This document shows positions 8,106 through 20,299 of a stretch of 64,000 nucleotides of DNA, one piece after another. A model generated the notes under the pieces. That model worked only from the letters and a program-made list of their open reading frames with translations, had not been told where the DNA came from and did no database searches. Positions within the stretch are counted from its first letter, which is position 1; each line of letters opens with the position of its first letter. Source of the DNA: Aphelocoma coerulescens (Eukaryota; Chordata; Aves; Passeriformes; Corvidae); the NCBI RefSeq assembly GCF_041296385.1, contig NW_027184085.1:8489301-8553300 (forward strand), read 5' to 3'. Both the position numbers and the translations under genes were made by a program.

Positions 8106-9873
8106 ATCCATGGCTCTCTGACTTAGAGAGAAGGACGTTGTGCGTGCGGGACGGCGTCAAACACTTTGCACAAGTCCCGGCAGACGAGGTCACGCGCTCT
8201 GCCCCTATCCACCAATGCTGTAGCCCTACCCACAGATGGTTACCAAAATTGCCAGGAATGGCAACTTTCCCCTTTGGAAAGCCACGCTGCCTGTTACCTA
8301 TCACCTCTTTGCTTTCCAGACGCCTCAGCTGAGGTTCCAGCAGAAGCAGTGCCAGCGTCTTGCCTGGCACGGAGGTCAGACTGACTCCTTTGTATTCCCG
8401 TGCTCTTCTGCTCTCCCCTTTTTAAAAACAAGGGCTATACTTCCCCTCCTCCACAGGTATCAGGGACAAGACACCATTTTTCCAATATGATCCAGGGTGG
8501 CCTAGCAACTCCATCTGACAGTTCCCTAAGGACCCGCTAATGAATCTCTTCATGTCCCACAGACTTGCACATGTTCGGGTTCCTAAGATGGTCTCAAACC
8601 TCATCCTCTCCTACAGTGGCCTTGGGCTCTTCACTCTTCACACGGGGCTCCCTGCATTTGCCTTCTGCAACTTGGGCAGCGTGGCTGGAGCACTCGCACT
8701 GAAGAGGGACGCACAGACGTTGCTGAGAACCTCAGCGTTCTCTTTGCCCAGGACAGCCACGTCTCCCCTTTCCTTACGCACATTATCGCTAACATTCTTT
8801 TGCTTGCAAGAGATCTAGCGAAGCCTGCCCTCCCACCCTTGACAGCCCTGGCCAGACTCAATTCTAAAGGGGCCTTGGCAAGCCTAACCTTGTCTCTAGC
8901 TTACCGCACCCTGTCCCTGTGTTCCTTTCAGGCCACCTGTCCTCCTTCCCGCTTCCTGAAACTTTCTCTTTTTGCTCAGAGTTTGCCCAGCAGCTCCCTA
9001 GCCATCCGTGGATGCCTCCTGGCGTTTTCGCACCAGTTCCCCCTGCTTCAAATGCATCACTCCTCAGCTTGGAGGAAGGGGATCCTTGAAATCCAGCCAC
9101 ATTCTTGGGCCCCTCTGTCCTCCAGGCCTCTATCATCTGGCACTCTGTCAAGTACATCCTTGAAGAGCCCAAAGTCTGCTCTCTCAAGTCCGGGCCAGGG
9201 AGTTCACTGGGTGACCGGCTCACTGTCCCGAGGATCTCCTACTCCAACACCCCGTGGTCGCTGCAGCCAAGGCTGCCTTGGAGCACCGTATTCCCCGCCA
9301 GCTCCTCCTATTGGTGAGCACACGGCCTCTGTCCTTGCTGGCTCCTCAGTCACTTGCGCAAGGGAGTTGTCAGTGACACATCCCAGAAACCTCCCACGTG
9401 GCTTGTGCCCTGCCACGTTGCCTCTCCAAAAGATATCGCTGCGGTTCAAAACCCCACTGAGGCCCAGGGCTTGCAAACGCAAAACCACTACCATCCAGCT
9501 ATACGGGGCTTCGTCCACTCCATCCTCCCGCATGGATGGGCCTGTACCAGACCCCAACCCCTCTAACATCCCGTGCCTCTGGTTCCCCCTTAACCTGGAC
9601 CCACAAGCTCTCCAATGGCTCCTCATCCTAACCCAGGAACATTTCCATACTTTCCACTTGCTCACTGAAACACGCACAGCTAAACCCCGCCTCACCTCCA
9701 CACCCTCTTTTCCCAACTGTCTAAAACCTTCCAATCCAATGCCCCACTCATAGGAGCAATCCCACAATGTCTCCATGAGGCCAGGGAGATCATGCCTGCC
9801 CAGGCATGCCTGTGCCCTCAACTCCTCTTCCTTCTTCCCCATATTACGTGTGTTTGTGCAAAGGCATCTGAAA
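8106..9873 (-). mobile_element. Decayed CR1 ORF2 fragment, unit 3
   Basis: Same fragment. Like unit 2 it keeps the open NMGKKEEEL start. Confidence 0.85.
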
Positions 9874-10429
9874 CTACTGCCAAGTCTTCTCTACTTCACT
9901 CAAACGGGCCGGGCCCAGCTCCCTCAGCCTTTCTCACAAGCGATGCGCTCCCGTCCCCTCTGCGTCTACAGGGCCGGCCTGCCCCTCCAAGATCTCCACA
10001 CCTCCCATGGACTAAAGAGCCCGGAACAGGACACCACCGCTCCAGGGCAGGGCTCTGGCAATCCCAAAACACAACGCATTTTGCCGCACGGGGGACAGTC
10101 TCATTTTGTTCTCTGCCTGCCTCCTCCACAGAAGCAGGGAAAACACAACCATGCCCTCACTCTGGGGCCAAACACATGGGACAACAGACACAGAGCAAGC
10201 AACACAGCAGCAGCAAAGCTCCTCCTTTCTTCCTAATCCTTCTTCACTCAAGCCTATTTTTTAATGTCTTGTTGCCCTGCCTCCTCAGCTTCCAAGACTG
10301 CAGCGAGGCCACCTCCACGCAAGAACACCTCCAGGCCTCCAGCGCTCACACCCACACACACACGCCCTTGTACACTGCCACTACCCCCGGGCCCCTGCTG
10401 CAAGAGGGGCATCCCCAGGCCCGGCCCAC

Positions 10430-10519
10430 TGACGTCACTGCTCATCCCTTGCAAGCACGAAAGGGAAACGCTGCCTAAGAGGAAAATAAAGGCAAGCCAC
10501 AAAGTGAAAGGAAAAGTGA
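10430..10519 (+). promoter_or_regulatory. Distal CRE/ISRE/IRF cluster, unit 3
   Basis: CRE at 10430-10437, ISRE-like at 10459-10469 and double AAGTGA at 10502-10519, all intact. Confidence 0.55.
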
Positions 10520-10788
10520 CCACGGCCACCACCAGGGCACTGCAGGTGGAAAAGATGCTTGGGCACAAAGAGAAACTTCAGCTGCACAGCACAGGCCTTG
10601 CAGCTGGCCCTGCAGCTGACCAAGAACACCCAACAACCCTCCCCGACACAGCTGACCCCGACGCCTCCGACCCAGCGCTTTCATAACCCCACTCACCCAC
10701 TACTGCCACCCCACTGCCACCACAATCCCCAACCACGGACACCCCAACAAACCACTGCCCCGAGACCACCACAGCCACCAGCCCAGAC

Positions 10789-10855
10789 TGGAAACCACGG
10801 GCGGGAACTCCCAGCAATCAGAAAGCGATGAAGGGAAAGCTGCCGCGATACAAAG
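10789..10855 (+). promoter_or_regulatory. Proximal interferon promoter, unit 3
   Basis: kappaB at 10803-10812, IRF-type element at 10821-10839 and TATA-like box at 10847-10855, unchanged. Confidence 0.65.
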
Positions 10856-10957
10856 CCGCACACCCGGCACCACCCCAAGCACAGCCACCACCAGCACCAG
10901 CGCCGAGCCTCACCAGCCTCCTGCCCAGCACCACCCCACAGCACCCACAGACCCACC

Positions 10958-11530
10958 ATGGCTGCGCCCAACGCCCCACAGCCACGCCTGCCGCACGCCG
11001 CCCCGGCACTCCTGCTCCTCCTCACGGCTCTCGCCACCACCCTCGCCTGCCAACAGCTCTGGACACACGACGACACCTTCCCCGGCGACGCACTCCGCCT
11101 CCTCCAGGACGTGGCTCCCGGCCACGCACAGCCCTGCCACCTCCAAGAGCCGCCCTTCTTCCCCGACACCCTCCTCCACAACAACCTCCGCCCGCACCAA
11201 GCCGCCGCCACCGCCCTACGCATCCTCCAGAACCTCTTCCACACCCTCGGCACCAACAGCACCCGCCAGCACTGGCACAGCCAGGCTCGCAACGACCTCC
11301 TCAACAAACTCCAGCACTACATCCACCACCTCGAGCAATGCCTCCCCGACAACGCCACGCTCTTCAAAGGACCACGCAACCCTCTGCTCACCATCAACAA
11401 GTACTTCAGGGACATCCAACTCTTCCTCCACGCCCACAACCACAGCGCCTGCGCCTGGGAACACGTCCGCCTCGAAGCTCGCACCTCTTTACAGCACCTC
11501 CACAACCTCACCCGCACCATGCGCCGCTAG
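10958..11530 (+). CDS. IFNA-like: Type I interferon (IFN-alpha-like), copy 3
   Basis: The CDS shows no difference from copy 1 that I can read, including the CCT codon for P142. The 3' flank is T-type, again as in copy 1. This fits the two-unit alternation of the left half of the array. Confidence 0.93.
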   Translation: MAAPNAPQPRLPHAAPALLLLLTALATTLACQQLWTHDDTFPGDALRLLQDVAPGHAQPCHLQEPPFFPDTLLHNNLRPHQAAATALRILQNLFHTLGTNSTRQHWHSQARNDLLNKLQHYIHHLEQCLPDNATLFKGPRNPLLTINKYFRDIQLFLHAHNHSACAWEHVRLEARTSLQHLHNLTRTMRR

Positions 11531-11742
11531 CGCAAACACCCACCCCCACACACCGACCCACGTCCTCGTGCCTCCCGCCACGCTCCCGCACCAACGCCCC
11601 AAACCCACCCCGTGCCTCACGCCTCCCCTCTCCTGGGACAACAGACACGGCTGCAACCACCGCACGGCACCCGCAGCCTGCGACCACTGCGCCTCCATTC
11701 ATACAGCCTCTCCCATCGATTTGGACAAAGGACTTTCTCTAC

Positions 11743-11817
11743 TTATTTATTCATTTATTTATTTATTTATTTATTTATTCACTTATTTATTCACTTATTT
11801 ATGCCACCGAAAATAAA
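11743..11817 (+). promoter_or_regulatory. AU-rich element and poly(A) signal, copy 3
   Basis: 60-nt ATTTA tract (11743-11802) with the same interruption pattern as copy 1. AATAAA at 11812-11817. Confidence 0.85.
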
Positions 11818-12110
11818 GACCCCTGACAAAACACTTGCCACTGCCTCTCGTCTCACTAACTCTGCAAACTCAGCCTTTGGGCCGGCGGAAAGCCACCTCT
11901 ACTCAGCACCTCCTCCTCTACTCCCAGCCCTGCTCCAGAAAGGGCTCCGCACAGCCCCTACCCGCTCTTCTCACTGCCACCTGCCCAAGCAGGTTTGTGC
12001 AGCAACCCCTTTGGAAAAACATTCCCAGCATTTGCCCAACATCACAAAAATAAAGACAGGATAAGGCTGGAAAGCACCACTGCAGCTCATCTGCTTTATC
12101 CACAGAGTCC

Positions 12111-12179
12111 TCCATCCATCCCATCCATCCATCCATCCATCCATCCATCCATCCATCCATCCATCCATCCATCCATCCA
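12111..12179 (+). repeat. (ATCC)n microsatellite, unit 3
   Basis: 69 nt with the ATCCCATCC interruption. Confidence 0.97.
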
Positions 12180-13947
12180 ATCCATGGCTCTCTGACTTAG
12201 AGAGAAGGACGTTGTGCGTGCGGGACGGCGTCAAACACTTTGCACAAGTCCCGGCAGACGAGGTCACGCGCTCTGCCCCTATCCACCAATGCTGTAGCCC
12301 TACCCACAGATGGTTACCAAAATTGCCAGGAATGGCAACTTTCCCCTTTGGAAAGCCACGCTGCCTGTTACCTATCACCTCTTTGCTTTCCAGACGCCTC
12401 AGCTGAGGTTCCAGCAGAAGCAGTGCCAGCGTCTTGCCTGGCACGGAGGTCAGACTGACTCCTTTGTATTCCCGTGCTCTTCTGCTCTCCCCTTTTTAAA
12501 AACAAGGGCTATACTTCCCCTCCTCCACAGGTATCAGGGACAAGACACCATTTTTCCAATATGATCCAGGGTGGCCTAGCAACTCCATCTGACAGTTCCC
12601 TAAGGACCCGCTAATGAATCTCTTCATGTCCCACAGACTTGCACATGTTCGGGTTCCTAAGATGGTCTCAAACCTCATCCTCTCCTACAGTGGCCTTGGG
12701 CTCTTCACTCTTCACACGGGGCTCCCTGCATTTGCCTTCTGCAACTTGGGCAGCGTGGCTGGAGCACTCGCACTGAAGAGGGACGCACAGACGTTGCTGA
12801 GAACCTCAGCGTTCTCTTTGCCCAGGACAGCCACGTCTCCCCTTTCCTTACGCACATTATCGCTAACATTCTTTTGCTTGCAAGAGATCTAGCGAAGCCT
12901 GCCCTCCCACCCTTGACAGCCCTGGCCAGACTCAATTCTAAAGGGGCCTTGGCAAGCCTAACCTTGTCTCTAGCTTACCGCACCCTGTCCCTGTGTTCCT
13001 TTCAGGCCACCTGTCCTCCTTCCCGCTTCCTGAAACTTTCTCTTTTTGCTCAGAGTTTGCCCAGCAGCTCCCTAGCCATCCGTGGATGCCTCCTGGCGTT
13101 TTCGCACCAGTTCCCCCTGCTTCAAATGCATCACTCCTCAGCTTGGAGGAAGGGGATCCTTGAAATCCAGCCACATTCTTGGGCCCCTCTGTCCTCCAGG
13201 CCTCTATCATCTGGCACTCTGTCAAGTACATCCTTGAAGAGCCCAAAGTCTGCTCTCTCAAGTCCGGGCCAGGGAGTTCACTGGGTGACCGGCTCACTGT
13301 CCCGAGGATCTCCTACTCCAACACCCCGTGGTCGCTGCAGCCAAGGCTGCCTTGGAGCACCGTATTCCCCGCCAGCTCCTCCTATTGGTGAGCACACGGC
13401 CTCTGTCCTTGCTGGCTCCTCAGTCACTTGCGCAAGGGAGTTGTCAGTGACACATCCCAGAAACCTCCCACGTGGCTTGTGCCCTGCCACGTTGCCTCTC
13501 CAAAAGATATCGCTGCGGTTCAAAACCCCACTGAGGCCCAGGGCTTGCAAACGCAAAACCACTACCATCCGGCTATACGGGGCTTCGTCCACTCCATCCT
13601 CCCGCATGGATGGGCCTGTACCAGACCCCAACCCCTCTAACATCCCGTGCCTCTGGTTCCCCCTTAACCTGGACCCACAAGCTCTCCAATGGCTCCTCAT
13701 CCTAACCCAGGAACATTTCCATACTTTCCACTTGCTCACTGAAACACGCACAGCTAAACCCCGCCTCACCTCCACACCCTCTTTTCCCAACTGTCTAAAA
13801 CCTTCCAATCCAATGCCCCACTCATAGGAGCAATCCCACAATGTCTCCATGAGGCCAGGGAGATCATGCCCGCCCAGGCATGCCTATGCCCTCAACTCCT
13901 CTTCCTTCTTCCCCATATTACGTGTGTTTGTGCAAAGGCATCTGAAA
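12180..13947 (-). mobile_element. Decayed CR1 ORF2 fragment, unit 4
   Basis: Same fragment. It has G at 13571, shared with units 1, 12 and 16 (A in the others). Confidence 0.85.
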
Positions 13948-14503
13948 CTACTGCCAAGTCTTCTCTACTTCACTCAAACGGGCCGGGCCCAGCTCCCTCA
14001 GCCTTTCTCACAAGCGATGCGCTCCCGTCCCCTCTGCGTCTACAGGGCTGGCCTGCCCCTCCAAGATCTCCACACCTCCCATGGACTAAAGAGCCCGGAA
14101 CAGGACACCACCGCTCCAGGGCAGGGCTCTGGCAATCCCAAAACACAACGCATTTTGCCGCACGGGGGACAGTCTCATTTTGTTCTCTGCCTGCCTCCTC
14201 CACCGAAGCAGGGAAAACACAACCATGCCCTCACTCTGGGGCCAAACACATGGGACAACAGACACAGAGCAAGCAACACAGCAGCAGCAAAGCTCCTCCT
14301 TTCTTCCTAATCCTTCTTCACTCAAGCCTATTTTTTAATGTCTTGTTGCCCTGCCTCCTCAGCTTCCAAGACTGCAGCGAGGCCACCTCCACGCAAGAAC
14401 ACCTCCAGGCCTCCAGCGCTCACACCCACACACACACGCCCTTGTACACTGCCACTACCCCCGGGCCCCTGCTGCAAGAGGGGCATCCCCAGGCCCGGCC
14501 CAC

Positions 14504-14593
14504 TGACGTCACTGCTCATCCCTTGCAAGCACGAAAGGGAAACGCTGCCTAAGAGGAAAATAAAGGCAAGCCACAAAGTGAAAGGAAAAGTGA
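14504..14593 (+). promoter_or_regulatory. Distal CRE/ISRE/IRF cluster, unit 4
   Basis: CRE at 14504-14511, ISRE-like at 14533-14543 and double AAGTGA at 14576-14593, intact. Confidence 0.55.
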
Positions 14594-14862
14594 CCACGGC
14601 CACCACCAGGGCACTGCAGGTGGAAAAGATGCTTGGGCACAAAGAGAAACTTCAGCTGCACAGCACAGGCCTTGCAGCTGGCCCTGCAGCTGACCAAGAA
14701 CACCCAACAACCCTCCCCGACACAGCTGACCCCGACGCCTCCGACCCAGCGCTTTCATAACCCCACTCACCCACTACTGCCACCCCACTGCCACCACAAT
14801 CCCCAACCACGGACACCCCAACAAACCACTGCCCCGAGACCACCACAGCCACCAGCCCAGAC

Positions 14863-14929
14863 TGGAAACCACGGGCGGGAACTCCCAGCAATCAGAAAGC
14901 GATGAAGGGAAAGCTGCCGCGATACAAAG
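14863..14929 (+). promoter_or_regulatory. Proximal interferon promoter, unit 4
   Basis: kappaB at 14877-14886, IRF-type element at 14895-14913 and TATA-like box at 14921-14929, unchanged. Confidence 0.65.
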
Positions 14930-15031
14930 CCGCACACCCGGCACCACCCCAAGCACAGCCACCACCAGCACCAGCGCCGAGCCTCACCAGCCTCCTGCCC
15001 AGCACCACCCCACAGCACCCACAGACCCACC

Positions 15032-15604
15032 ATGGCTGCGCCCAACGCCCCACAGCCACGCCTGCCGCACGCCGCCCCGGCACTCCTGCTCCTCCTCACG
15101 GCTCTCGCCACCACCCTCGCCTGCCAACAGCTCTGGACACACGACGACACCTTCCCCGGCGACGCACTCCGCCTCCTCCAGGACGTGGCTCCCGGCCACG
15201 CACAGCCCTGCCACCTCCAAGAGCCGCCCTTCTTCCCCGACACCCTCCTCCACAACAACCTCCGCCCGCACCAAGCCGCCGCCACCGCCCTACGCATCCT
15301 CCAGAACCTCTTCCACACCCTCGGCACCAACAGCACCCGCCAGCACTGGCACAGCCAGGCTCGCAACGACCTCCTCAACAAACTCCAGCACTACATCCAC
15401 CACCTCGAGCAATGCCTCCCCGACAACGCCACGCTCTTCAAAGGACCACGCAACCCGCTGCTCACCATCAACAAGTACTTCAGGGACATCCAACTCTTCC
15501 TCCACGCCCACAACCACAGCGCCTGCGCCTGGGAACACGTCCGCCTCGAAGCTCGCACCTCTTTACAGCACCTCCACAACCTCACCCGCACCATGCGCCG
15601 CTAG
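15032..15604 (+). CDS. IFNA-like: Type I interferon (IFN-alpha-like), copy 4
   Basis: The protein is identical to copy 1. P142 is CCG and the 3' flank is A-type, as in copies 2 and 6. It carries the second-shortest AU-rich element. The downstream flank (about 15945-16010) shares a private variant set with copy 6, marking units 4-5 and 6-7 as a recent duplication of a pair. Confidence 0.93.
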   Translation: MAAPNAPQPRLPHAAPALLLLLTALATTLACQQLWTHDDTFPGDALRLLQDVAPGHAQPCHLQEPPFFPDTLLHNNLRPHQAAATALRILQNLFHTLGTNSTRQHWHSQARNDLLNKLQHYIHHLEQCLPDNATLFKGPRNPLLTINKYFRDIQLFLHAHNHSACAWEHVRLEARTSLQHLHNLTRTMRR

Positions 15605-15816
15605 CGCAAACACCCACCCCCACACACCGACCCACGTCCACGTGCCTCCCGCCACGCTCCCGCACCAACGCCCCAAACCCACCCCGTGCCTCACGCCTCC
15701 CCTCTCCTGGGACAACAGACACGGCTGCAACCACCGCACGGCACCCGCAGCCTGCGACCACTGCGCCTCCATTCATACAGCCTCTCCCATCGATTTGGAC
15801 AAAGGACTTTCTCTAC

Positions 15817-15879
15817 TTATTTATTCATTTATTTATTTATTTATTTATTTATTCACTTATTTATGCCACCGAAAATAAA
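15817..15879 (+). promoter_or_regulatory. Shortened AU-rich element and poly(A) signal, copy 4
   Basis: 48-nt ATTTA tract (15817-15864), 12 nt shorter than most. AATAAA at 15874-15879. Confidence 0.85.
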
Positions 15880-16172
15880 GACCCCTGACAAAACACTTGC
15901 CACTGCCTCTCGTCTCACTAACTCTGCAAACTCAGCCTTTGGGCTGGCGGAAAGCCACCTCTACTCAGCAGCTACTCCTCTACTCCCAGCCCTGCTCCAG
16001 AAAGGGCTCTGCACAGCCCCTACCCGCTCTTCTCACTGCCACCTGCCCAAGCAGGTTTGTGCAGCAACCCCTTTGGAAAAACATTCCCAGCATTTGCCCA
16101 ACATCACAAAAATAAAGACAGGATAAGGCTGGAAAGCACCACTGCAGCTCATCTGCTTTATCCACAGAGTCC

Positions 16173-16229
16173 TCCATCCATCCCATCCATCCATCCATCC
16201 ATCCATCCATCCATCCATCCATCCATCCA
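16173..16229 (+). repeat. (ATCC)n microsatellite, unit 4
   Basis: 57 nt with the ATCCCATCC interruption. This is one of the two shortest. Confidence 0.97.
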
Positions 16230-17997
16230 ATCCATGGCTCTCTGACTTAGAGAGAAGGACGTTGTGCGTGCGGGACGGCGTCAAACACTTTGCACAAGTC
16301 CCAGCAGACGAGGTCACGCGCTCTGCCCCTATCCACCAATGCTGTAGCCCTACCCACAGATGGTTACCAAAATTGCCAGGAATGGCAACTTTCCCCTTTG
16401 GAAAGCCACGCTGCCTGTTACCTATCACCTCTTTGCTTTCCAGACGCCTCAGCTGAGGTTCCAGCAGAAGCAGTGCCAGCGTCTTGCCTAGCACGGAGGT
16501 CAGACTGACTCCTTTGTATTCCCGTGCTCTTCTGCTCTCCCCTTTTTAAAAACAAGGGCTATACTTCCCCTCCTCCACAGGTATCAGGGACAAGACACCA
16601 TTTTTCCAATATGATCCAGGGTGGCCTAGCAACTCCATCTGACAGTTCCCTAAGGACCCGCTAATGAATCTCTTCATGTCCCACAGACTTGCACATGTTC
16701 GGGTTCCTAAGATGGTCTCAAACCTCATCCTCTCCTACAGTGGCCTTGGGCTCTTCACTCTTCACACGGGGCTCCCTGCATTTGCCTTCTGCAACTTGGG
16801 CAGCGTGGCTGGAGCACTCGCACTGAAGAGGGACGCACAGACGTTGCTGAGAACCTCAGCGTTCTCTTTGCCCAGGACAGCCACGTCTCCCTTTTCCTTA
16901 CGCACATTATCGCTAACATTCTTTTGCTTGCAAGAGATCTAGCGAAGCCTGCCCTCCCACCCTTGACAGCCCTGGCCAGACTCAATTCTAAAGGGGCCTT
17001 GGCAAGCCTAACCTTGTCTCTAGCTTACCGCACCCTGTCCCTGTGTTCCTTTCAGGCCACCTGTCCTCCTTCCCGCTTCCTGAAACTTTCTCTTTTTGCT
17101 CAGAGTTTGCCCAGCAGCTCCCTAGCCATCCGTGGATGCCTCCTGGCGTTTTCGCACCAGTTCCCCCTGCTTCAAATGCATCACTCCTCAGCTTGGAGGA
17201 AGGGGATCCTTGAAATCCAGCCACATTCTTGGGCCCCTCTGTCCTCCAGGCCTCTATCATCTGGCACTCTGTCAAGTACATCCTTGAAGAGCCCAAAGTC
17301 TGCTCTCTCAAGTCCGGGCCAGGGAGTTCACTGGGTGACCGGCTCACTGTCCCGAGGATCTCCTACTCCAACACCCCGTGGTCGCTGCAGCCAAGGCTGC
17401 CTTGGAGCACCGTATTCCCCGCCAGCTCCTCCTATTGGTGAGCACACGGCCTCTGTACTTGCTGGCTCCTCAGTCACTTGCGCAAGGGAGTTGTCAGTGA
17501 CACATCCCAGAAACCTCCCACGTGGCTTGTGCCCTGCCACGTTGCCTCTCCAAAAGATATCGCTGCGGTTCAAAACCCCACTGAGGCCCAGGGCTTGCAA
17601 ACGCAAAACCACTACCATCCAGCTATACGGGGCTTCGTCCACTCCATCCTCCCGCATGGATGGGCCTGTACCAGACCCCAACCCCTCTAACATCCCGTGC
17701 CTCTGGTTCCCCCTTAACCTGGACCCACAAGCTCTCCAATGGCTCCTCATCCTAACCCAGGAACATTTCCATACTTTCCACTTGCTCACTGAAACACGCA
17801 CAGCTAAACCCCGCCTCACCTCCACACCCTCTTTTCCCAACTGTCTAAAACCTTCCAATCCAATGCCCCACTCATAGGAGCAATCCCACAATGTCTCCAT
17901 GAGGCCAGGGAGATCATGCCCGCCCAGGCATGCCTATGCCCTCAACTCCTCTTCCTTCTTCCCCATATTACGTGTGTTTGTGCAAAGGCATCTGAAA
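16230..17997 (-). mobile_element. Decayed CR1 ORF2 fragment, unit 5
   Basis: Same fragment. Private changes shared only with unit 7 are A at 16490 and T at 16892. Both show it is free to mutate. Confidence 0.85.
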
Positions 17998-18553
17998 CTA
18001 CTGCCAAGTCTTCTCTACTTCACTCAAACGGGCCGGGCCCAGCTCCCTCAGCCTTTCTCACAAGCGATGCGCTCCCGTCCCCTCTGCGTCTACAGGGCTG
18101 GCCTGCCCCTCCAAGATCTCCACACCTCCCATGGACTAAAGAGCCCGGAACAGGACACCACCGCTCCAGGGCAGGGCTCTGGCAATCCCAAAACACAACG
18201 CATTTTGCCGCACGGGGGACAGTCTCATTTTGTTCTCTGCCTGCCTCCTCCACCGAAGCAGGGAAAACACAACCATGCCCTCACTCTGGGGCCAAACACA
18301 TGGGACAACAGACACAGAGCAAGCAACACAGCAGCAGCAAAGCTCCTCCTTTCTTCCTAATCCTTCTTCACTCAAGCCTATTTTTTAATGTCTTGTTGCC
18401 CTGCCTCCTCAGCTTCCAAGACTGCAGCGAGGCCACCTCCACGCAAGAACACCTCCAGGCCTCCAGCGCTCACACCCACACACACACGCCCTTGTACACT
18501 GCCACTACCCCCGGGCCCCTGCTGCAAGAGGGGCATCCCCAGGCCCGGCCCAC

Positions 18554-18643
18554 TGACGTCACTGCTCATCCCTTGCAAGCACGAAAGGGAAACGCTGCCT
18601 AAGAGGAAAATAAAGGCAAGCCACAAAGTGAAAGGAAAAGTGA
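18554..18643 (+). promoter_or_regulatory. Distal CRE/ISRE/IRF cluster, unit 5
   Basis: CRE at 18554-18561, ISRE-like at 18583-18593 and double AAGTGA at 18626-18643, intact. Confidence 0.55.
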
Positions 18644-18912
18644 CCACGGCCACCACCAGGGCACTGCAGGTGGAAAAGATGCTTGGGCACAAAGAGAAAC
18701 TTCAGCTGCACAGCACAGGCCTTGCAGCTGGCCCTGCAGCTGACCAAGAACACCCAACAACCCTCCCCGACACAGCTGACCCCGACGCCTCCGACCCAGC
18801 GCTTTCATAACCCCACTCACCCACTACTGCCACCCCACTGCCACCACAATCCCCAACCACGGACACCCCAACAAACCACTGCCCCGAGACCACCACAGCC
18901 ACCAGCCCAGAC

Positions 18913-18979
18913 TGGAAACCACGGGCGGGAACTCCCAGCAATCAGAAAGCGATGAAGGGAAAGCTGCCGCGATACAAAG
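18913..18979 (+). promoter_or_regulatory. Proximal interferon promoter, unit 5
   Basis: kappaB at 18927-18936, IRF-type element at 18945-18963 and TATA-like box at 18971-18979. A C-to-G change at 18994, just downstream in the presumed start-site region, is shared with units 7 and 15. Confidence 0.65.
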
Positions 18980-19081
18980 CCGCACACCCGGCAGCACCCC
19001 AAGCACAGCCACCACCAGCACCAGCGCCGAGCCTCACCAGCCTCCTGCCCAGCACCACCCCACAGCACCCACAGACCCACC

Positions 19082-19654
19082 ATGGCTGCGCCCAACGCCC
19101 CACAGCCACGCCTGCCGCACGCCGCCCCGGCACTCCTGCTCCTCCTCACGGCTCTCGCCACCACCCTCGCCTGCCAACAGCTCTGGACACACGACGACAC
19201 CTTCCCCGGCGACGCACTCCGCCTCCTCCAGGACGTGGCTCCCGGCCACGCACAGCCCTGCCACCTCCAAGAGCCGCCCTTCTTCCCCGACACCCTCCTC
19301 CACAACAACCTCCGCCCGCACCAAGCCGCCGCCACCGCCCTACGCATCCTCCAGAACCTCTTCCACACCCTCGGCACCAACAGCACCCGCCAGCACTGGC
19401 ACAGCCAGGCTCGCAACGACCTCCTCAACAAACTCCAGCACTACATCCACCACCTCGAGCAATGCCTCCCCGACAACGCCACGCTCTTCAAAGGACCACG
19501 CAACCCTCTGCTCACCATCAACAAGTACTTCAGGGACATCCAACTCTTCCTCCACGCCCACAACCACAGCGCCTGCGCCTGGGAACACGTCCGCCTCGAA
19601 GCTCGCACCTCTTTACAGCACCTCCACAACCTCACCCGCACCATGCGCCGCTAG
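19082..19654 (+). CDS. IFNA-like: Type I interferon (IFN-alpha-like), copy 5
   Basis: The protein is identical to copy 1. P142 is CCT and the 3' flank is T-type, as in copies 1 and 3. It is the last copy with the CCT codon; all later complete copies have CCG. Confidence 0.93.
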   Translation: MAAPNAPQPRLPHAAPALLLLLTALATTLACQQLWTHDDTFPGDALRLLQDVAPGHAQPCHLQEPPFFPDTLLHNNLRPHQAAATALRILQNLFHTLGTNSTRQHWHSQARNDLLNKLQHYIHHLEQCLPDNATLFKGPRNPLLTINKYFRDIQLFLHAHNHSACAWEHVRLEARTSLQHLHNLTRTMRR

Positions 19655-19866
19655 CGCAAACACCCACCCCCACACACCGACCCACGTCCTCGTGCCTCCC
19701 GCCACGCTCCCGCACCAACGCCCCAAACCCACCCCGTGCCTCACGCCTCCCCTCTCCTGGGACAACAGACACGGCTGCAACCACCGCACGGCACCCGCAG
19801 CCTGCGACCACTGCGCCTCCATTCATACAGCCTCTCCCATCGATTTGGACAAAGGACTTTCTCTAC

Positions 19867-19941
19867 TTATTTATTCATTTATTTATTTATTTATTTATTT
19901 ATTCACTTATTTATTCACTTATTTATGCCACCGAAAATAAA
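19867..19941 (+). promoter_or_regulatory. AU-rich element and poly(A) signal, copy 5
   Basis: 60-nt ATTTA tract (19867-19926), copy-1 pattern. AATAAA at 19936-19941. Confidence 0.85.
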
Positions 19942-20234
19942 GACCCCTGACAAAACACTTGCCACTGCCTCTCGTCTCACTAACTCTGCAAACTCAGCCT
20001 TTGGGCCGGCGGAAAGCCACCTCTACTCAGCACCTCCTCCTCTACTCCCAGCCCTGCTCCAGAAAGGGCTCCGCACAGCCCCTACCCGCTCTTCTCACTG
20101 CCACCTGCCCAAGCAGGTTTGTGCAGCAACCCCTTTGGAAAAACATTCCCAGCATTTGCCCAACATCACAAAAATAAAGACAGGATAAGGCTGGAAAGCA
20201 CCACTGCAGCTCATCTGCTTTATCCACAGAGTCC

Positions 20235-20299
20235 TCCATCCATCCCATCCATCCATCCATCCATCCATCCATCCATCCATCCATCCATCCATCCATCCA
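20235..20299 (+). repeat. (ATCC)n microsatellite, unit 5
   Basis: 65 nt with the ATCCCATCC interruption. Confidence 0.97.
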